Source: Bittarella massiliensis (ex Durand et al. 2017) (lineage in GTDB: Bacteria; Bacillota; Clostridia; Oscillospirales; Ruminococcaceae). From it: a DNA stretch of 64,000 nucleotides. The position numbers and the translations under genes are program-made. Each line of letters begins with the position of its first letter. Positions within the stretch are counted from its first letter, which is position 1. The stretch covers positions 186,001 to 250,000 of the forward strand of contig NZ_JABFCL010000001.1 of the NCBI RefSeq assembly GCF_017566145.1. The letters run 5' to 3'. Shown in pieces: positions 1 to 8,116 of this stretch. The notes below the pieces were generated by a model. That model saw only the letters and a program-made list of their open reading frames with translations. It made no database searches and was not told where the DNA came from.

Positions 1-228
1 ATCGCTCTTCAAACAGATGGCATAGGCGTAGGCCCGAGGCCTCTTATAGTTGGCCGCATATCTCTCTTGATAAAAGGCCCTTGCGTCCGCCACACTTTTG
101 GCGGGGAACCAGGGCAAAAAGGTATTGACCTCCTCGTCTTTTAAAAGCAGGTAGAGCGCCTCTATGTCCTCTCCTGTAAACTTTCTCAAAATCAGACGCT
201 CCGTCTCCAAAACAGGGGTGTTTTCCAT
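1..228 (-). CDS. GNAT-family N-acetyltransferase (partial, N-terminal 76 residues)
   Basis: The gene runs off the left edge of the window, so only the first 76 codons are visible. It starts at an ATG preceded by GGAGGG at a good distance. The N-terminus contains the pattern LETERLILRKF followed by an acidic stretch, which is the typical opening of RimJ/RimL-type acetyltransferases that move an acetyl group from acetyl-CoA to an amine (ribosomal protein N-termini, antibiotics or small metabolites). The acetyl-CoA-binding loop lies outside the window, so activity and substrate cannot be judged. The family call rests on the N-terminal pattern alone. Confidence 0.75.
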   Translation of the reverse strand, partial: MENTPVLETERLILRKFTGEDIEALYLLLKDEEVNTFLPWFPAKSVADARAFYQERYAANYKRPRAYAYAICLKSD

Positions 229-482
229 ACCATGCCCTCCCAGTTCTTTACTGCGTCCCCTCAAAATTCGCCCATTGTGCGCCCGATCCTGTCAGGTGCC
301 GGGGACTCCGACCTGCGGCGAGCAGCAGCGCCTTTACAACCCGCCAATTTTTTATCCTTAAAAATTGCAGTCTGAGGCCTCGAAGTCGCGGCAAACTGCT
401 TTTTCCCGTCAAAAGAGCGCTGGCCGTCGGGGAAATGCGCCCTCACCCCTTTCCTTTGAACGCCTATTTTTTAAAAGAGCGC

Positions 483-513
483 AAAAAAAGAAGCAACCAA
501 ATCGGTTGCTTCT
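483..513 (-). terminator. Rho-independent terminator of the tRNA-Ser gene
   Basis: Perfect 10-bp stem (489-498 with 504-513, loop of 5) followed in the minus direction by a run of seven T. It lies directly after the tRNA 3' end. Confidence 0.85.
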
Positions 514-515
514 CG

Positions 516-607
516 TGGCGGAAAGAGAGGGATTCGAACCCTCGAGACGGTATCACCGCCTACACGATTTCCAGTCGTGCGCCTTCGACCAGCTCAGCCA
601 TCTTTCC
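516..607 (-). tRNA. tRNA-Ser (anticodon GGA)
   Basis: The minus strand folds into a class II tRNA: acceptor stem GGAAAGA/TCTTTCC, D-arm beginning TGGCTGAG, anticodon stem CACGA/TCGTG with loop CTGGAAA (anticodon GGA), a long variable arm, and a TTCGAAT-type T loop. The discriminator is G and the CCA end is encoded (516-518). The long variable arm and the anticodon give serine, reading UCC/UCU codons. It has its own promoter (630-658) and terminator (483-513), so it is a single-gene transcript. Confidence 0.95.
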
Positions 608-629
608 GCATATCGCAGGGCGCTCATTT

Positions 630-658
630 ATTATACCCATGGGTTTCCAAAAAATCAA
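630..658 (-). promoter_or_regulatory. Sigma-70/SigA-type promoter of tRNA-Ser
   Basis: In the minus direction TTGATT (658-653), a spacer of 17 bp and a perfect TATAAT (635-630) lie 22 bp upstream of the tRNA 5' end. Confidence 0.85.
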
Positions 659-740
659 CCCCCTTTTTTTCATTTTCGCAAATAATTTGTCCCTTTGCGC
701 CCACACTATCTGCAAAACCAAAATAGGGGGAAAAGGAATC

Positions 741-1163
741 ATGGACCAGAACACCGAACTGCTGGACTTTATCTATAAAAACACCGAAATGGGGCTCTCC
801 ACCCTCGATCGGCTGGTGGGGATCGCCGAGGACGACCACTTCAAGGTCGCCCTCCTCACCCAGAAGGAGGAGTACCACAAAATCTTTGCCGAGGCCAAAC
901 AGCTGGCCGGAGTGGAGCTGGAAAAGACCGGCGCCATGGCCAAATTCTCGGCCTACATGATGCTGGAGCTCAAGACCCTGGCCGACAACTCCCCCTCCCA
1001 CATCGCCGAGATGCTCATTCAGGGCAGCACCATGGGGGTGGTGGATATGACCAAGCGCCTCAAGGAGTACACCTGCGCCAGCGACAAGGTGCGCGCCCTG
1101 GCCCAAAAGCTGCTGGAGACCGAGCAGCAAAACATTGAGACCATGAAGGGATTTTTGCGCTAG
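741..1163 (+). CDS. Hypothetical all-helical protein, ferritin-like/four-helix bundle size
   Basis: A 140-residue protein starting at ATG 741, with GGGGGAAAAGGA just upstream. I do not recognise a named family with certainty. The sequence is almost entirely predicted helix with regular hydrophobic spacing, no signal peptide and no membrane segment, and it divides into about four helices, as in ferritin-like or DUF2383-type bundles. The obvious ExxH metal-ligand pattern of ferritins is not clear, so metal binding should not be assumed. It stands alone between the tRNA gene and a convergent lipase gene that ends 9 bp away, so context adds nothing about its role. The reading frame is open further upstream, but that part crosses the tRNA gene on the other strand and was rejected. 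Confidence 0.7.
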   Translation: MDQNTELLDFIYKNTEMGLSTLDRLVGIAEDDHFKVALLTQKEEYHKIFAEAKQLAGVELEKTGAMAKFSAYMMLELKTLADNSPSHIAEMLIQGSTMGVVDMTKRLKEYTCASDKVRALAQKLLETEQQNIETMKGFLR

Positions 1164-1171
1164 AGGGCCGG

Positions 1172-1849
1172 TTACAGCCCCTGGGAGCGGAGCAGCCCCC
1201 GATAGTAGTTTTGCGGTCGGTGGCCCTCAAAGGAGACGGCTCCCGGCAGCCGCGGGGGACCGATGGAGACCCGGATACCCACGTGGCGAAAGCCCATCCA
1301 GGCAAAGGGCACCTTGGTGACGATGTCGTTGCCGTTTTCCACCCGAAAGGTCTTGAACACCCGCCGGTTGAAGGACTGGGCAAAGGCCCGGTTGCCCACC
1401 CGCGGGCAGCCAAAGAGCACCACCTCAAAGTCCTTCTCGGGAAAGTTGTACTGCAAATCCACCGCGCACAAAACTGCCAGCGCCGCCCCGTAGGAGTGGC
1501 CGGTGACCCGCACCCGCTCCGCCTCTTGGGGCAGAAAATAGCGGATGGCGTCGCGCACCTCGGGGTTTTTGTACATGTCGATAAAGCCCCCGTGCACCCG
1601 AATCTTGGAAGCGGCGTTGTCGTAGGGAATTTTCTTTTTGCAAAAGCGGAAATCGGTGGCCCAGTCCCTGGCCGAATCGGTTCCCCGAAAGGCGATATAG
1701 ACCGTCTTGCCCACGCACTCCATATAGAGTTGGATGCCCGTCTTTCCGCTGTCGATAAAGCGCACTTCCCGTCCCTTTTTCACCGGCAGGTTGTCGCCGT
1801 AGGCCGCAGCGGCGAGTTCCAGCATGGTGGCCAGGCTCTTGTATTCCAT
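1172..1849 (-). CDS. Lipase class 3 family protein (alpha/beta hydrolase)
   Basis: A 225-residue protein with the Lipase_3 layout: FRGT around residues 54-57 (oxyanion loop), nucleophile elbow GHSYG at 117-121 with Ser119, Asp175 in a NDIV context and His210 near the C-terminus, giving a complete Ser-Asp-His triad. Members hydrolyse acyl esters such as triglycerides or phospholipids. There is no signal peptide, so it is probably cytoplasmic. The elbow has Tyr where most members have Leu (GHSLG), a tolerated change. The start is uncertain: ATG 1849 is used here, but an in-frame TTG lies 6 bp upstream and the only Shine-Dalgarno-like GGGGGTG belongs to the terminator hairpin of the upstream gene rmuC. 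The native substrate is unknown. Confidence 0.85.
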   Translation of the reverse strand: MEYKSLATMLELAAAAYGDNLPVKKGREVRFIDSGKTGIQLYMECVGKTVYIAFRGTDSARDWATDFRFCKKKIPYDNAASKIRVHGGFIDMYKNPEVRDAIRYFLPQEAERVRVTGHSYGAALAVLCAVDLQYNFPEKDFEVVLFGCPRVGNRAFAQSFNRRVFKTFRVENGNDIVTKVPFAWMGFRHVGIRVSIGPPRLPGAVSFEGHRPQNYYRGLLRSQGL

Positions 1850-1853
1850 CAGC

Positions 1854-1890
1854 AAAACACCCCCGACGCCAGTCTATGCGCCGGGGGTGT
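1854..1890 (-). terminator. Terminator after rmuC
   Basis: A 12-bp stem (1857-1868 with 1879-1890, one wobble pair) followed by TTTT in the minus direction, between the rmuC stop and the lipase start. Confidence 0.75.
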
Positions 1891-1902
1891 CTCTCTGCGC
1901 CG

Positions 1903-3216
1903 CTACGCCTCGGGCAAGCCCAGCACCTCGCCCGCCTCTTCCTCGGGCAGCTGGCTCACCTCTTTTAGGCGGCGCTGGATCTGGCGGGTGCGCACCCCCA
2001 CCAGCCGGTCCAGCTCGCTGCCCGCCTGTTCCAGCCGCTGCTGGGCGGCCGAAAGGGCCCCCTCAAACTTGCCGAACTCGGTCTTCACCGCCCCCAGTAC
2101 CTGCCACACCTCGCCCGATCGCTTTTGGATGGCCAGGGTGCGAAAGCCCATCTGCAGGCTGTTGAGCATGGCCGCCATGGTGGTGGGCCCGGCCAGGCTG
2201 ATCTTGTACTCGTTTTGCAGCGTCTCCACCAGCCCCCGGCGCACCACCTCGGCGTAGAGCCCCTCCACCGGCAAAAAGAGGATGCCGAAATCGGTGGTAT
2301 AGGGCGGGGCGATGTACTTGTCGCGGATGTCTTTGGCAAACTGCTTGACCCGCCGCTCCAAAGCGGCGCCCAGCTGCTCGATCTCGGCGGGGTCGCCCCG
2401 GTCGTAGGCGTCCATCAGCTGGGCGTAAGCGTCGGCCGGAAATTTGGCGTCAACGGGCAGCCAGACCGGCTCCTCCCCATCCCCCGGCAGCTTGACGGCG
2501 AATTCCACCACGTTCTTGCTCCCCGGCTTGGTGCAGACGTTCTGGCCGTACTGCTCGGGGGCGAGAATCTGCTCCAGGATGGCCCCCAGCTGAATTTCGC
2601 CCAGAATGCCCCGGGTCTTGACGTTGGAGAGGACCTTTTTCAAATCCCCCACCCCCACGGCCAGCGTCTGCATCTCCCCCAGGCCCTTGTAGACCTGTTC
2701 CAGCCGCTCGCTGACCACCTTGAAGGACTGGCCCAACCGCTCGTCCAGGGTCTTTTGCAGCTTTTCGTCCACCGTCAGGCGGATCCGGTCCAGCTGGCGG
2801 GCGTTGTCCTCCTGCATGGCGCTGACCCGGTTTTGCAGAGTGGCGCGCATCTGCTCCATCTGCTGGGCGCTCTGGCGGGTGAACTCTGCCATCCGGGCGT
2901 CGGTGCCCCGCACCGAGCGGTCCACCGACTGCTGCAAGCTCTCCTGCCGCAGGGTCAGCTGGGTGTTTAAGTCCCCCAGCCGCTCGTTGAGGACGGCGGT
3001 GAACTGCCGCTGGGACTGGGCCAGTACCTCCCCCAGCCCGGCGACCGAGGTCTGCACCGTCTGCAGGGTGTCCGCCCGGGCGGCCTGGGCCTCCTGCCGC
3101 AGGGCCTCTTTCAGCGCTTCCCCACCGGTGTCTCCCCTTCGCCGCAGCAGCACAATCAGCACCGCTGCCTGCAGGGCCAACACCGCGGCCAACACGATCA
3201 AAATCACCGTCTCCAA
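1903..3216 (-). CDS. rmuC: DNA recombination protein RmuC
   Basis: A 437-residue protein with one N-terminal membrane anchor (about residues 2-22), a long coiled coil (about 30-170, many Gln/Arg/Glu heptads) and a C-terminal RmuC nuclease-like domain containing the family patterns PVDAKFP and FLPVEGLY. RmuC limits DNA inversion and rearrangement and resembles restriction-type nucleases. The start is TTG 3216, chosen because GGAGGG lies 7 bp upstream and it places the membrane segment right at the N-terminus; the reading frame is open for 23 more codons but with no ribosome-binding site. A TATACT -10 element on the minus strand (about 3257-3262) precedes it. It is monocistronic, ending at a hairpin terminator. 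Confidence 0.92.
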   Translation of the reverse strand: METVILIVLAAVLALQAAVLIVLLRRRGDTGGEALKEALRQEAQAARADTLQTVQTSVAGLGEVLAQSQRQFTAVLNERLGDLNTQLTLRQESLQQSVDRSVRGTDARMAEFTRQSAQQMEQMRATLQNRVSAMQEDNARQLDRIRLTVDEKLQKTLDERLGQSFKVVSERLEQVYKGLGEMQTLAVGVGDLKKVLSNVKTRGILGEIQLGAILEQILAPEQYGQNVCTKPGSKNVVEFAVKLPGDGEEPVWLPVDAKFPADAYAQLMDAYDRGDPAEIEQLGAALERRVKQFAKDIRDKYIAPPYTTDFGILFLPVEGLYAEVVRRGLVETLQNEYKISLAGPTTMAAMLNSLQMGFRTLAIQKRSGEVWQVLGAVKTEFGKFEGALSAAQQRLEQAGSELDRLVGVRTRQIQRRLKEVSQLPEEEAGEVLGLPEA

Positions 3217-3299
3217 AACCGATCCCTCCACCCTTTTCAAAAAAGAACTGTTGTTTAGTATAGCACATCTCCCCGCCGGTTGCACCCCTCAAAGGGCGC

Positions 3300-3334
3300 A
3301 AAAAAGGCGCGAGGGCAGTTTCCTGCCCCGCGCC
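3300..3334 (-). terminator. Terminator of the HEPN/nucleotidyltransferase pair
   Basis: Stem 3306-3318 with 3323-3334 (one bulged base), tetraloop-type GAAA, then TTTTTT in the minus direction. Confidence 0.85.
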
Positions 3335-3344
3335 TGTCAAACGG

Positions 3345-3803
3345 CTATTCCCCGGCTGCCTCCGGCCCGGCGGAGGACGGCTCGCCGGCGTCCAGCTCCT
3401 CCTCCACCTGTTCGCAGATAAAGGTGAACATCTCCCGCGCCATGTCGGCAAATCGCCGCACCTGGCCCCGCCCCATCTCGTAGGGGACGTCGGTGGGATA
3501 CCGGGTCTCGATGTAGCAGTGGTTGAGGGCCGCGCTCTCGTCCAGCCACTGCGCAAACTCGCCGTCGTGTTTGACGGCCTGTTTGCACAGCCAGGAGAGG
3601 TTGTGCCCGTCCACCAGGTTCCCGGTCTTGACCAGGATGTAGGCCTTTAGCGCCTTTTCGATGGCCTGTTGGCAGTGGAAGGCGCAGCTGAAATAGCAGC
3701 GGTCCTCCCGCCGCAGCAGCTCCACCGTCTCCATGTCCTCCTCGGCCCTGTCCATCCAGTCGTAGTAGCGGCGGCTGTCCCCGGTGTTGTGTCTACGCCT
3801 CAT
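3345..3803 (-). CDS. HEPN domain-containing protein
   Basis: A 152-residue protein of the PF05168 HEPN type: an N-terminal RYYDWMDRAEEDM helix, the signature HCQQAIEKALKAYIL, a GHNLSWLC segment and a C-terminal ETRYPTDVP motif. HEPN proteins paired with MNT nucleotidyltransferases form toxin-antitoxin or regulatory modules; the RNase-active subgroup carries an Rx4-6H motif, which I do not find in this copy. The start codon overlaps the 3' end of the upstream nucleotidyltransferase gene by 11 bp, so the two are translationally coupled. The last 20 residues are Glu/Pro/Ala-rich and probably disordered. HEPN family membership is clear; toxin function is not shown. Confidence 0.85.
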   Translation of the reverse strand: MRRRHNTGDSRRYYDWMDRAEEDMETVELLRREDRCYFSCAFHCQQAIEKALKAYILVKTGNLVDGHNLSWLCKQAVKHDGEFAQWLDESAALNHCYIETRYPTDVPYEMGRGQVRRFADMAREMFTFICEQVEEELDAGEPSSAGPEAAGE

Positions 3804-4107
3804 AGAGCACCTTCCCCATCCGCCGCACCTTGGCGGCAAAAGAGCCCCGTTCCCCGGCCAGCTGCGCCCACTCCCCGGGGGTGTAGAGGACCACGTCAAA
3901 GGGCACCGGGCTGTCGATGGCCAGGTAGAGCTCCTTCTCCAGCCGCCGCTTGTCCGCCGTGTCGGCCACCACCACCAGTTTAAAGCTGGCGGTCTTGCCC
4001 GACAGCGTCAGCTTGCGGTTGAAGAGGATCACCTTCTCCGGCCGCGCCAACCGCCGCACCTCTGCGCAAACTTGCAAAATCTGTTCGCCCAACCCCTGTT
4101 CTTCCAT
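3793..4107 (-). CDS. Nucleotidyltransferase-like (MNT) protein paired with HEPN
   Basis: A 104-residue protein starting at ATG 4107 behind GGAGGG. Size, position directly upstream of a HEPN gene and the FDVVLYTPGEW segment fit the minimal nucleotidyltransferase (MNT) family, which in MntA/HepT systems transfers AMP to the HEPN partner. The canonical active site GSxARG...SDxDL is not present: the corresponding stretch reads VILFNRKLTLSG...FKLVVVADT, with Lys where the first catalytic Asp is expected. It may therefore be a catalytically dead binding partner. The MNT call is from size, context and weak pattern and is less certain than the HEPN call. Confidence 0.6.
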   Translation of the reverse strand: MEEQGLGEQILQVCAEVRRLARPEKVILFNRKLTLSGKTASFKLVVVADTADKRRLEKELYLAIDSPVPFDVVLYTPGEWAQLAGERGSFAAKVRRMGKVLYEA

Positions 4108-4276
4108 CGGCACTCCCTCCTCTTTTTAAACAGCGGGGCCGCCGCCCCATCTGTCCTTAGTTTACCCCTTTCTCCCGCCCCTTGCAACCGAATGCCGCCC
4201 CGGGCTGGGAATTTTGCTCCAACTGTGCTATTCTGGTGAGGCAAAGAAAAGAGAAGTGAGACAGGAGGCATTTTGT

Positions 4277-4882
4277 ATGGCAAAACAGTGTTGGAAGCCG
4301 GGGGCCCTGCTGGCGCCGGTGCCGGCGGTGCTGGTCAGCTGCGGCGAGGGGGAGCGCTCCAACCTCCTCACCGTCGCCTGGACCGGCACCGTCTGCACCA
4401 AACCGGCCATGACCTATATCTCGGTGCGGCCGGAGCGCCACTCCTACCCCCTGATTCGCGAGAGGGGCGAGTTCGCCATCAACCTGGTGAGCCGCCCCCT
4501 CGTCGGCGCCTGCGACTGGTGCGGCGTCCGCTCCGGCAGGGACGGGGACAAATTCGCCGCCGCCGGGCTCACCCGCGCCCCGGCCAGCGAGATCGCCGCC
4601 CCCCTGGTGGCCGAGAGCCCGGTGAACCTGGAGTGCCGGGTCACCCAGGTGCTGGAACTGGGCAGCCACCACATGTTTCTGGCCGAAATCGTGGCGGTGG
4701 ATGTGGAGGAGTCCCTTCTGGACGAGAGCGGGAAGCTCTGCCTGGACCGGGCTGAACTCATTCACTACACCCACGGCGAATACTTTGCCCAGGGGGAGAA
4801 ACTGGGCAGTTTTGGCTACACGGTGCGGGGCCCCGGCCGCAAGAAGACCCGGCGGTTTGTCCCCCCTCCGCCAAAAAAATAG
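4277..4882 (+). CDS. Flavin reductase-like protein (FMN-binding split barrel)
   Basis: A 201-residue protein beginning at ATG 4277, with AGGAGG 8 bp upstream. It has the flavin reductase-like layout: an N-terminal PVPAVLVSCG strand, NLLTVAWTGTVCTKPAMTYI (FMN-binding), SYPLI and GEFAINLVS in the centre, and a C-terminal half seen in the clostridial flavoredoxin group. Relatives bind FMN and shuttle electrons between reduced nicotinamide or ferredoxin donors and acceptors. There is no signal peptide. The C-terminus ends in a basic, proline-rich tail. It is a single gene; electron donor and acceptor cannot be deduced here. Confidence 0.85.
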   Translation: MAKQCWKPGALLAPVPAVLVSCGEGERSNLLTVAWTGTVCTKPAMTYISVRPERHSYPLIRERGEFAINLVSRPLVGACDWCGVRSGRDGDKFAAAGLTRAPASEIAAPLVAESPVNLECRVTQVLELGSHHMFLAEIVAVDVEESLLDESGKLCLDRAELIHYTHGEYFAQGEKLGSFGYTVRGPGRKKTRRFVPPPPKK

Positions 4883-4987
4883 GGGGCGCTGTCAAACTGG
4901 GCCAAAATGCCTCGCAAAACCCTGCAACTGCCCTCAAATCATAAAGGGAGGCGGACATTTTCCCGGGAAATTGATGCAAAGCGTTCA

Positions 4988-5016
4988 TTTACGAACTGCG
5001 TCCCCCGCCGTATAAT
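4988..5016 (+). promoter_or_regulatory. Promoter of the YqhD-like dehydrogenase
   Basis: TTTACG (4988-4993), a 17-bp spacer and a perfect TATAAT (5011-5016), about 65 bp upstream of the start codon. Confidence 0.7.
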
Positions 5017-5082
5017 GGGAGGGAAAGAACAACGACAAGACGCCTCTCCCCCGAGAGCGAGAAAGAACAGGTGACGCAAACC

Positions 5083-6249
5083 ATGCAGAACTTTACATTT
5101 CACAACCCCACCCGCATCCTCTTCGGCAAGGGCCGGGAGGACGAGGTCGGCACCGTCGCCAGAGAGTACGGCAGCCGCGCCCTGGTCCACTTCGGCGGCG
5201 ACTACCTGCGCAAAAACGGGCTCCTCGATCGCATCGAGGCCTCTTTGCGCGCCGCGGGCATCGCGTTTGTCGAGTACGACGGGGTGGTTCCCAACCCCCG
5301 CCTCTCCACCGTTAAGGAGGGCATTCGCCTCTGCCGCGAAAACCAGCTGGACTTTGTGCTGGCCATCGGCGGGGGCAGCGCCATCGACTCCTCCAAGGCC
5401 ATCGCCGCCGGCGCCTGCATGGAGGGCGACCTGTGGGACTGCTTCACCGGCAAGGCCCAGGTGCAAAAGGCCCTGCCCATCGGGGTGGTGCTGACCATCC
5501 CCGCCTCCGGTTCGGAATCCAGCAAGGCCTGCATCATCACCAAGGACGAAGGCAGCCAGAAGCGGATGTGCTCCTCCCCCCACATCCTCCCCAAATTCGC
5601 CATCCTCGACCCCGAGACCACCTACACCCTTCCCGCCTACCAGACGGCGGCGGGCTGCTGCGACATCATGTCCCACCTGATGGAGCGCTACTTCACCCAG
5701 ACCGAGCAGGTGGACTTCACCGACCGGCTGCTGGAGGGGGCCCTGCGCACCATGCTGGTGACCGCCCCCCGCGTCCTTGCCGAGCCGAACAACTACGACT
5801 ACCGGGCCGAAGTGATGTTTGTGGGCAACGTGGCCCACAACGACCTACTGGGGATGGGCCGGGAGGAGGACTGGGCCTGCCACGACATCGAGCACGAGCT
5901 CTCGGCCCTCTACGACGTGACCCACGGCGCGGGGCTCACCGTCATCACCCCCGCCTGGATGAAGTACGTCTACAAGCAAAATCTCCCCCGCTTTGTGCAG
6001 TTCGCCGTGCGGGTGATGGATGTGGACCTGGCCTTTGAAAAGGGTGAGGAGATCGCCCTGGAGGGCATTCGCCGGCTGGAGTCCTTCTTCCGCTCCCTGG
6101 GGATGCCCACCTCCTTTGCCGACCTGAAAATTCCCGCCGACCGCATCCCTGAGATGGCCCATCGCGCTCTGGACGGCCGCCCCTATGCCGGCCACTTTGC
6201 CCACCTGAAAGAGGAGGACATCGCCGCCATCTACCGCCTGGCCCTGTAA
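5083..6249 (+). CDS. Iron/zinc-containing alcohol dehydrogenase, YqhD/butanol dehydrogenase type
   Basis: A 388-residue dehydrogenase, the length of E. coli YqhD (387). It has the N-terminal dinucleotide-binding half with IGGGSAID (about 95-102) and a C-terminal helical metal domain. Asp194, His198, His267 and His281 fall at the positions known as metal ligands in YqhD. Such enzymes reduce aldehydes to alcohols (for example butyraldehyde to butanol) with NAD(P)H and serve in fermentation or aldehyde detoxification. The start ATG 5083 has AGGTGA 8 bp upstream; an in-frame GTG lies 12 bp earlier and is less well placed. It has its own promoter (4988-5016) and a strong terminator (6277-6310), so it is monocistronic. 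Cofactor and substrate preference are not determined. Confidence 0.92.
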   Translation: MQNFTFHNPTRILFGKGREDEVGTVAREYGSRALVHFGGDYLRKNGLLDRIEASLRAAGIAFVEYDGVVPNPRLSTVKEGIRLCRENQLDFVLAIGGGSAIDSSKAIAAGACMEGDLWDCFTGKAQVQKALPIGVVLTIPASGSESSKACIITKDEGSQKRMCSSPHILPKFAILDPETTYTLPAYQTAAGCCDIMSHLMERYFTQTEQVDFTDRLLEGALRTMLVTAPRVLAEPNNYDYRAEVMFVGNVAHNDLLGMGREEDWACHDIEHELSALYDVTHGAGLTVITPAWMKYVYKQNLPRFVQFAVRVMDVDLAFEKGEEIALEGIRRLESFFRSLGMPTSFADLKIPADRIPEMAHRALDGRPYAGHFAHLKEEDIAAIYRLAL

Positions 6250-6276
6250 GGCCCTTCCCGCCTTTAAGCTAAGAGC

Positions 6277-6310
6277 GTCCCCCGCCCGCTTGTGGGCGGG
6301 GGACTTTTTT
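6277..6310 (+). terminator. Terminator of the YqhD-like gene
   Basis: Perfect 11-bp GC-rich stem (6277-6287 with 6294-6304) followed by six T. Confidence 0.92.
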
Positions 6311-6418
6311 GAAAAGGGAGGGCAGAGAGAGAAGCGCGACCCTTCCATCCTCCATCCAAAAGGCCATTCTCCCACCTGCTCAGAGGCGATTTCCGCCTGC
6401 CGGGACAGCCCCACACAC

Positions 6419-6451
6419 AAAAAAGCGGCCCTCCTGCCGAGGGCCGCTTTT
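6419..6451 (-). terminator. Terminator of the MATE transporter gene
   Basis: Perfect 13-bp stem (6421-6433 with 6439-6451), 5-nt loop, then a T run in the minus direction. Confidence 0.9.
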
Positions 6452-6471
6452 CTCAATTTTCAAAAAATCGG

Positions 6472-7836
6472 TCAGATTTTGAAGTGCATCCACTTTCCGC
6501 TGCGAAAGCGCAGGTAGGTCAGCAGGAAGCGGGCCAGCTGATCCACCGCCAGCCCCATCCAGGCGCCAAAGAGACCCATGGACAGGGGGTAACAAAAGAG
6601 GTAGCCCAGCCCCGGGCGGATGAAGGTGACGCTGATGAGGGAGACCACAGCGGTGAACTTGGTGTCCCCCGCCCCCCGCAGACAGCCGGAAAAGACCACC
6701 TGAGCCACCTGCATAAAGGTGATGATCGCCATGATGACCATGATCATCTCGCCGTAGCGAAGGATCTCCTCCTCCCGCGAAAAGAGCATGAAGATGGGGG
6801 TGCCCAGGGCGATACAGACCACCGAGATGGCAGCCGAGAAGAGGACCCCCATCCGCTGGCAGACCCCACCGTAAATCTTGGCCATATCCCGCCGGTTTTC
6901 GCCCAGGCTGCGACCCACCAAGGCGATGGCCGCCACCGAGAGCCCGTCGCCAAAGGAGAAGGAGATATTCATAATGTTCATCCCGATCTGGTGGGCGGCA
7001 AAGGCGGTGGTGCCCAATTTGGCCACCAGCACCGCATAGACCAGAAAGCCGATGCGCAAAAACACCTGTTCGGCCAGGGTGCTGGAGCCGATGTTGACGA
7101 TGGCCGAGAGGTTGCGCCGGTCAAACTTGAGACTGAAGAAGTCCTGAATGCTGAGGAACTGGCCGGGGTGCATCACCGAGATAAAGCTCATGACACAGGC
7201 GCAGATGGTGCCGGCCACCGTGGCGATGGCCGCCCCCTGCACCCCCAGTTTGGGGAAGCCCAGGTTCCCCCCGATGAGGAGGTAGTTGAGGACGATATTC
7301 ACCCCGTTGGAGACCAGGTTGGTGCGCATGGCGATTTTGGTGTTGCCGCACCCCCGCTGGGCGGCGTTGATGACCATGGAGAGGACGTTGAAGATCATCC
7401 CCCCCTGGATGATGCGCAGGTAGCCCACCGCTGCGTCGTGGGTATCGGGAGCTGAGCCGCACAGGCGGATGATGGGATCGGCCCAGATCACCGTCACCAC
7501 CGAGATGACGACCGTCAGCGCCACCGAGATGATCAGGGCCTGCACCAGCACCCGGTTGGCGCTGTCCCGGTCCCCCTCGCCCCGGCGGCGGGCCACAATG
7601 GCCGAGATGGCCACGTTCAGCGACATAAAGACCGCCAGGGCGATGAATTTCGGCTGGGTGGTGAGACCCACCGCCGCGATGGCGTAGGAGCCCAGGGAAC
7701 CGACCATCACCGTGTCCACCATCCCCACCAGACTGATGAGAAAGGACTCCAAAATAGAGGGCCAGGCAATGTTCAGCGTCGTCTTTAAGACGGTCTGTTC
7801 GTCGGGGAGCTCCCCTTCCTGCTCCACGCCCCGCAT
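6472..7836 (-). CDS. MATE family efflux transporter
   Basis: A 454-residue integral membrane protein with about 12 hydrophobic segments in two homologous halves. The first half has the MATE pattern LISLVGMVDTVMVGSLG and NTKIAMRTNLVSNGVNIVLNYLLI; the second repeats it with AAHQIGMNIMNISFSFGDGLSVAAIALVG and CLRGAGDTK. MATE proteins export drugs and metabolites in exchange for Na+ or H+. Given the Na+-type V-ATPase in the same window, Na+ coupling is possible but not shown. The start is uncertain: ATG 7836 is given, but the frame is open to a GTG at 7875 and neither has a strong Shine-Dalgarno sequence. It is monocistronic with its own terminator. Confidence 0.93.
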   Translation of the reverse strand: MRGVEQEGELPDEQTVLKTTLNIAWPSILESFLISLVGMVDTVMVGSLGSYAIAAVGLTTQPKFIALAVFMSLNVAISAIVARRRGEGDRDSANRVLVQALIISVALTVVISVVTVIWADPIIRLCGSAPDTHDAAVGYLRIIQGGMIFNVLSMVINAAQRGCGNTKIAMRTNLVSNGVNIVLNYLLIGGNLGFPKLGVQGAAIATVAGTICACVMSFISVMHPGQFLSIQDFFSLKFDRRNLSAIVNIGSSTLAEQVFLRIGFLVYAVLVAKLGTTAFAAHQIGMNIMNISFSFGDGLSVAAIALVGRSLGENRRDMAKIYGGVCQRMGVLFSAAISVVCIALGTPIFMLFSREEEILRYGEMIMVIMAIITFMQVAQVVFSGCLRGAGDTKFTAVVSLISVTFIRPGLGYLFCYPLSMGLFGAWMGLAVDQLARFLLTYLRFRSGKWMHFKI

Positions 7837-8116
7837 CAACTTCTCACATCGAAATAGCTGCACGTTCACACCCACTTTACAATATTTCGGTTTTATTCAC
7901 ACTTTTATTATACACCCATTCCCGCAGGGGTAAAGGGGGAAGCGAGAAAGCTGCCGATTTTTGACGTTTTTTGCCCAAAGCCGCCCAAACCCCGCTCTCT
8001 TTTGCAACATCGTGCCAAAAAGGGGCCGAAACACCGCCCTGCGGCGGCCCCTCAGCCCCTCTCTTCCACCACCCTCTCCCCTGTTATGGGGGGAGCGGCA
8101 AAATCTCTCCGCCCGC

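Noticed and set aside
345..367. AT-only hairpin (CAATTTTT/AAAAATTG) in the gap after the acetyltransferase gene
   Set aside because: No GC stem and no nearby gene end that needs a terminator in either direction; weak by itself.
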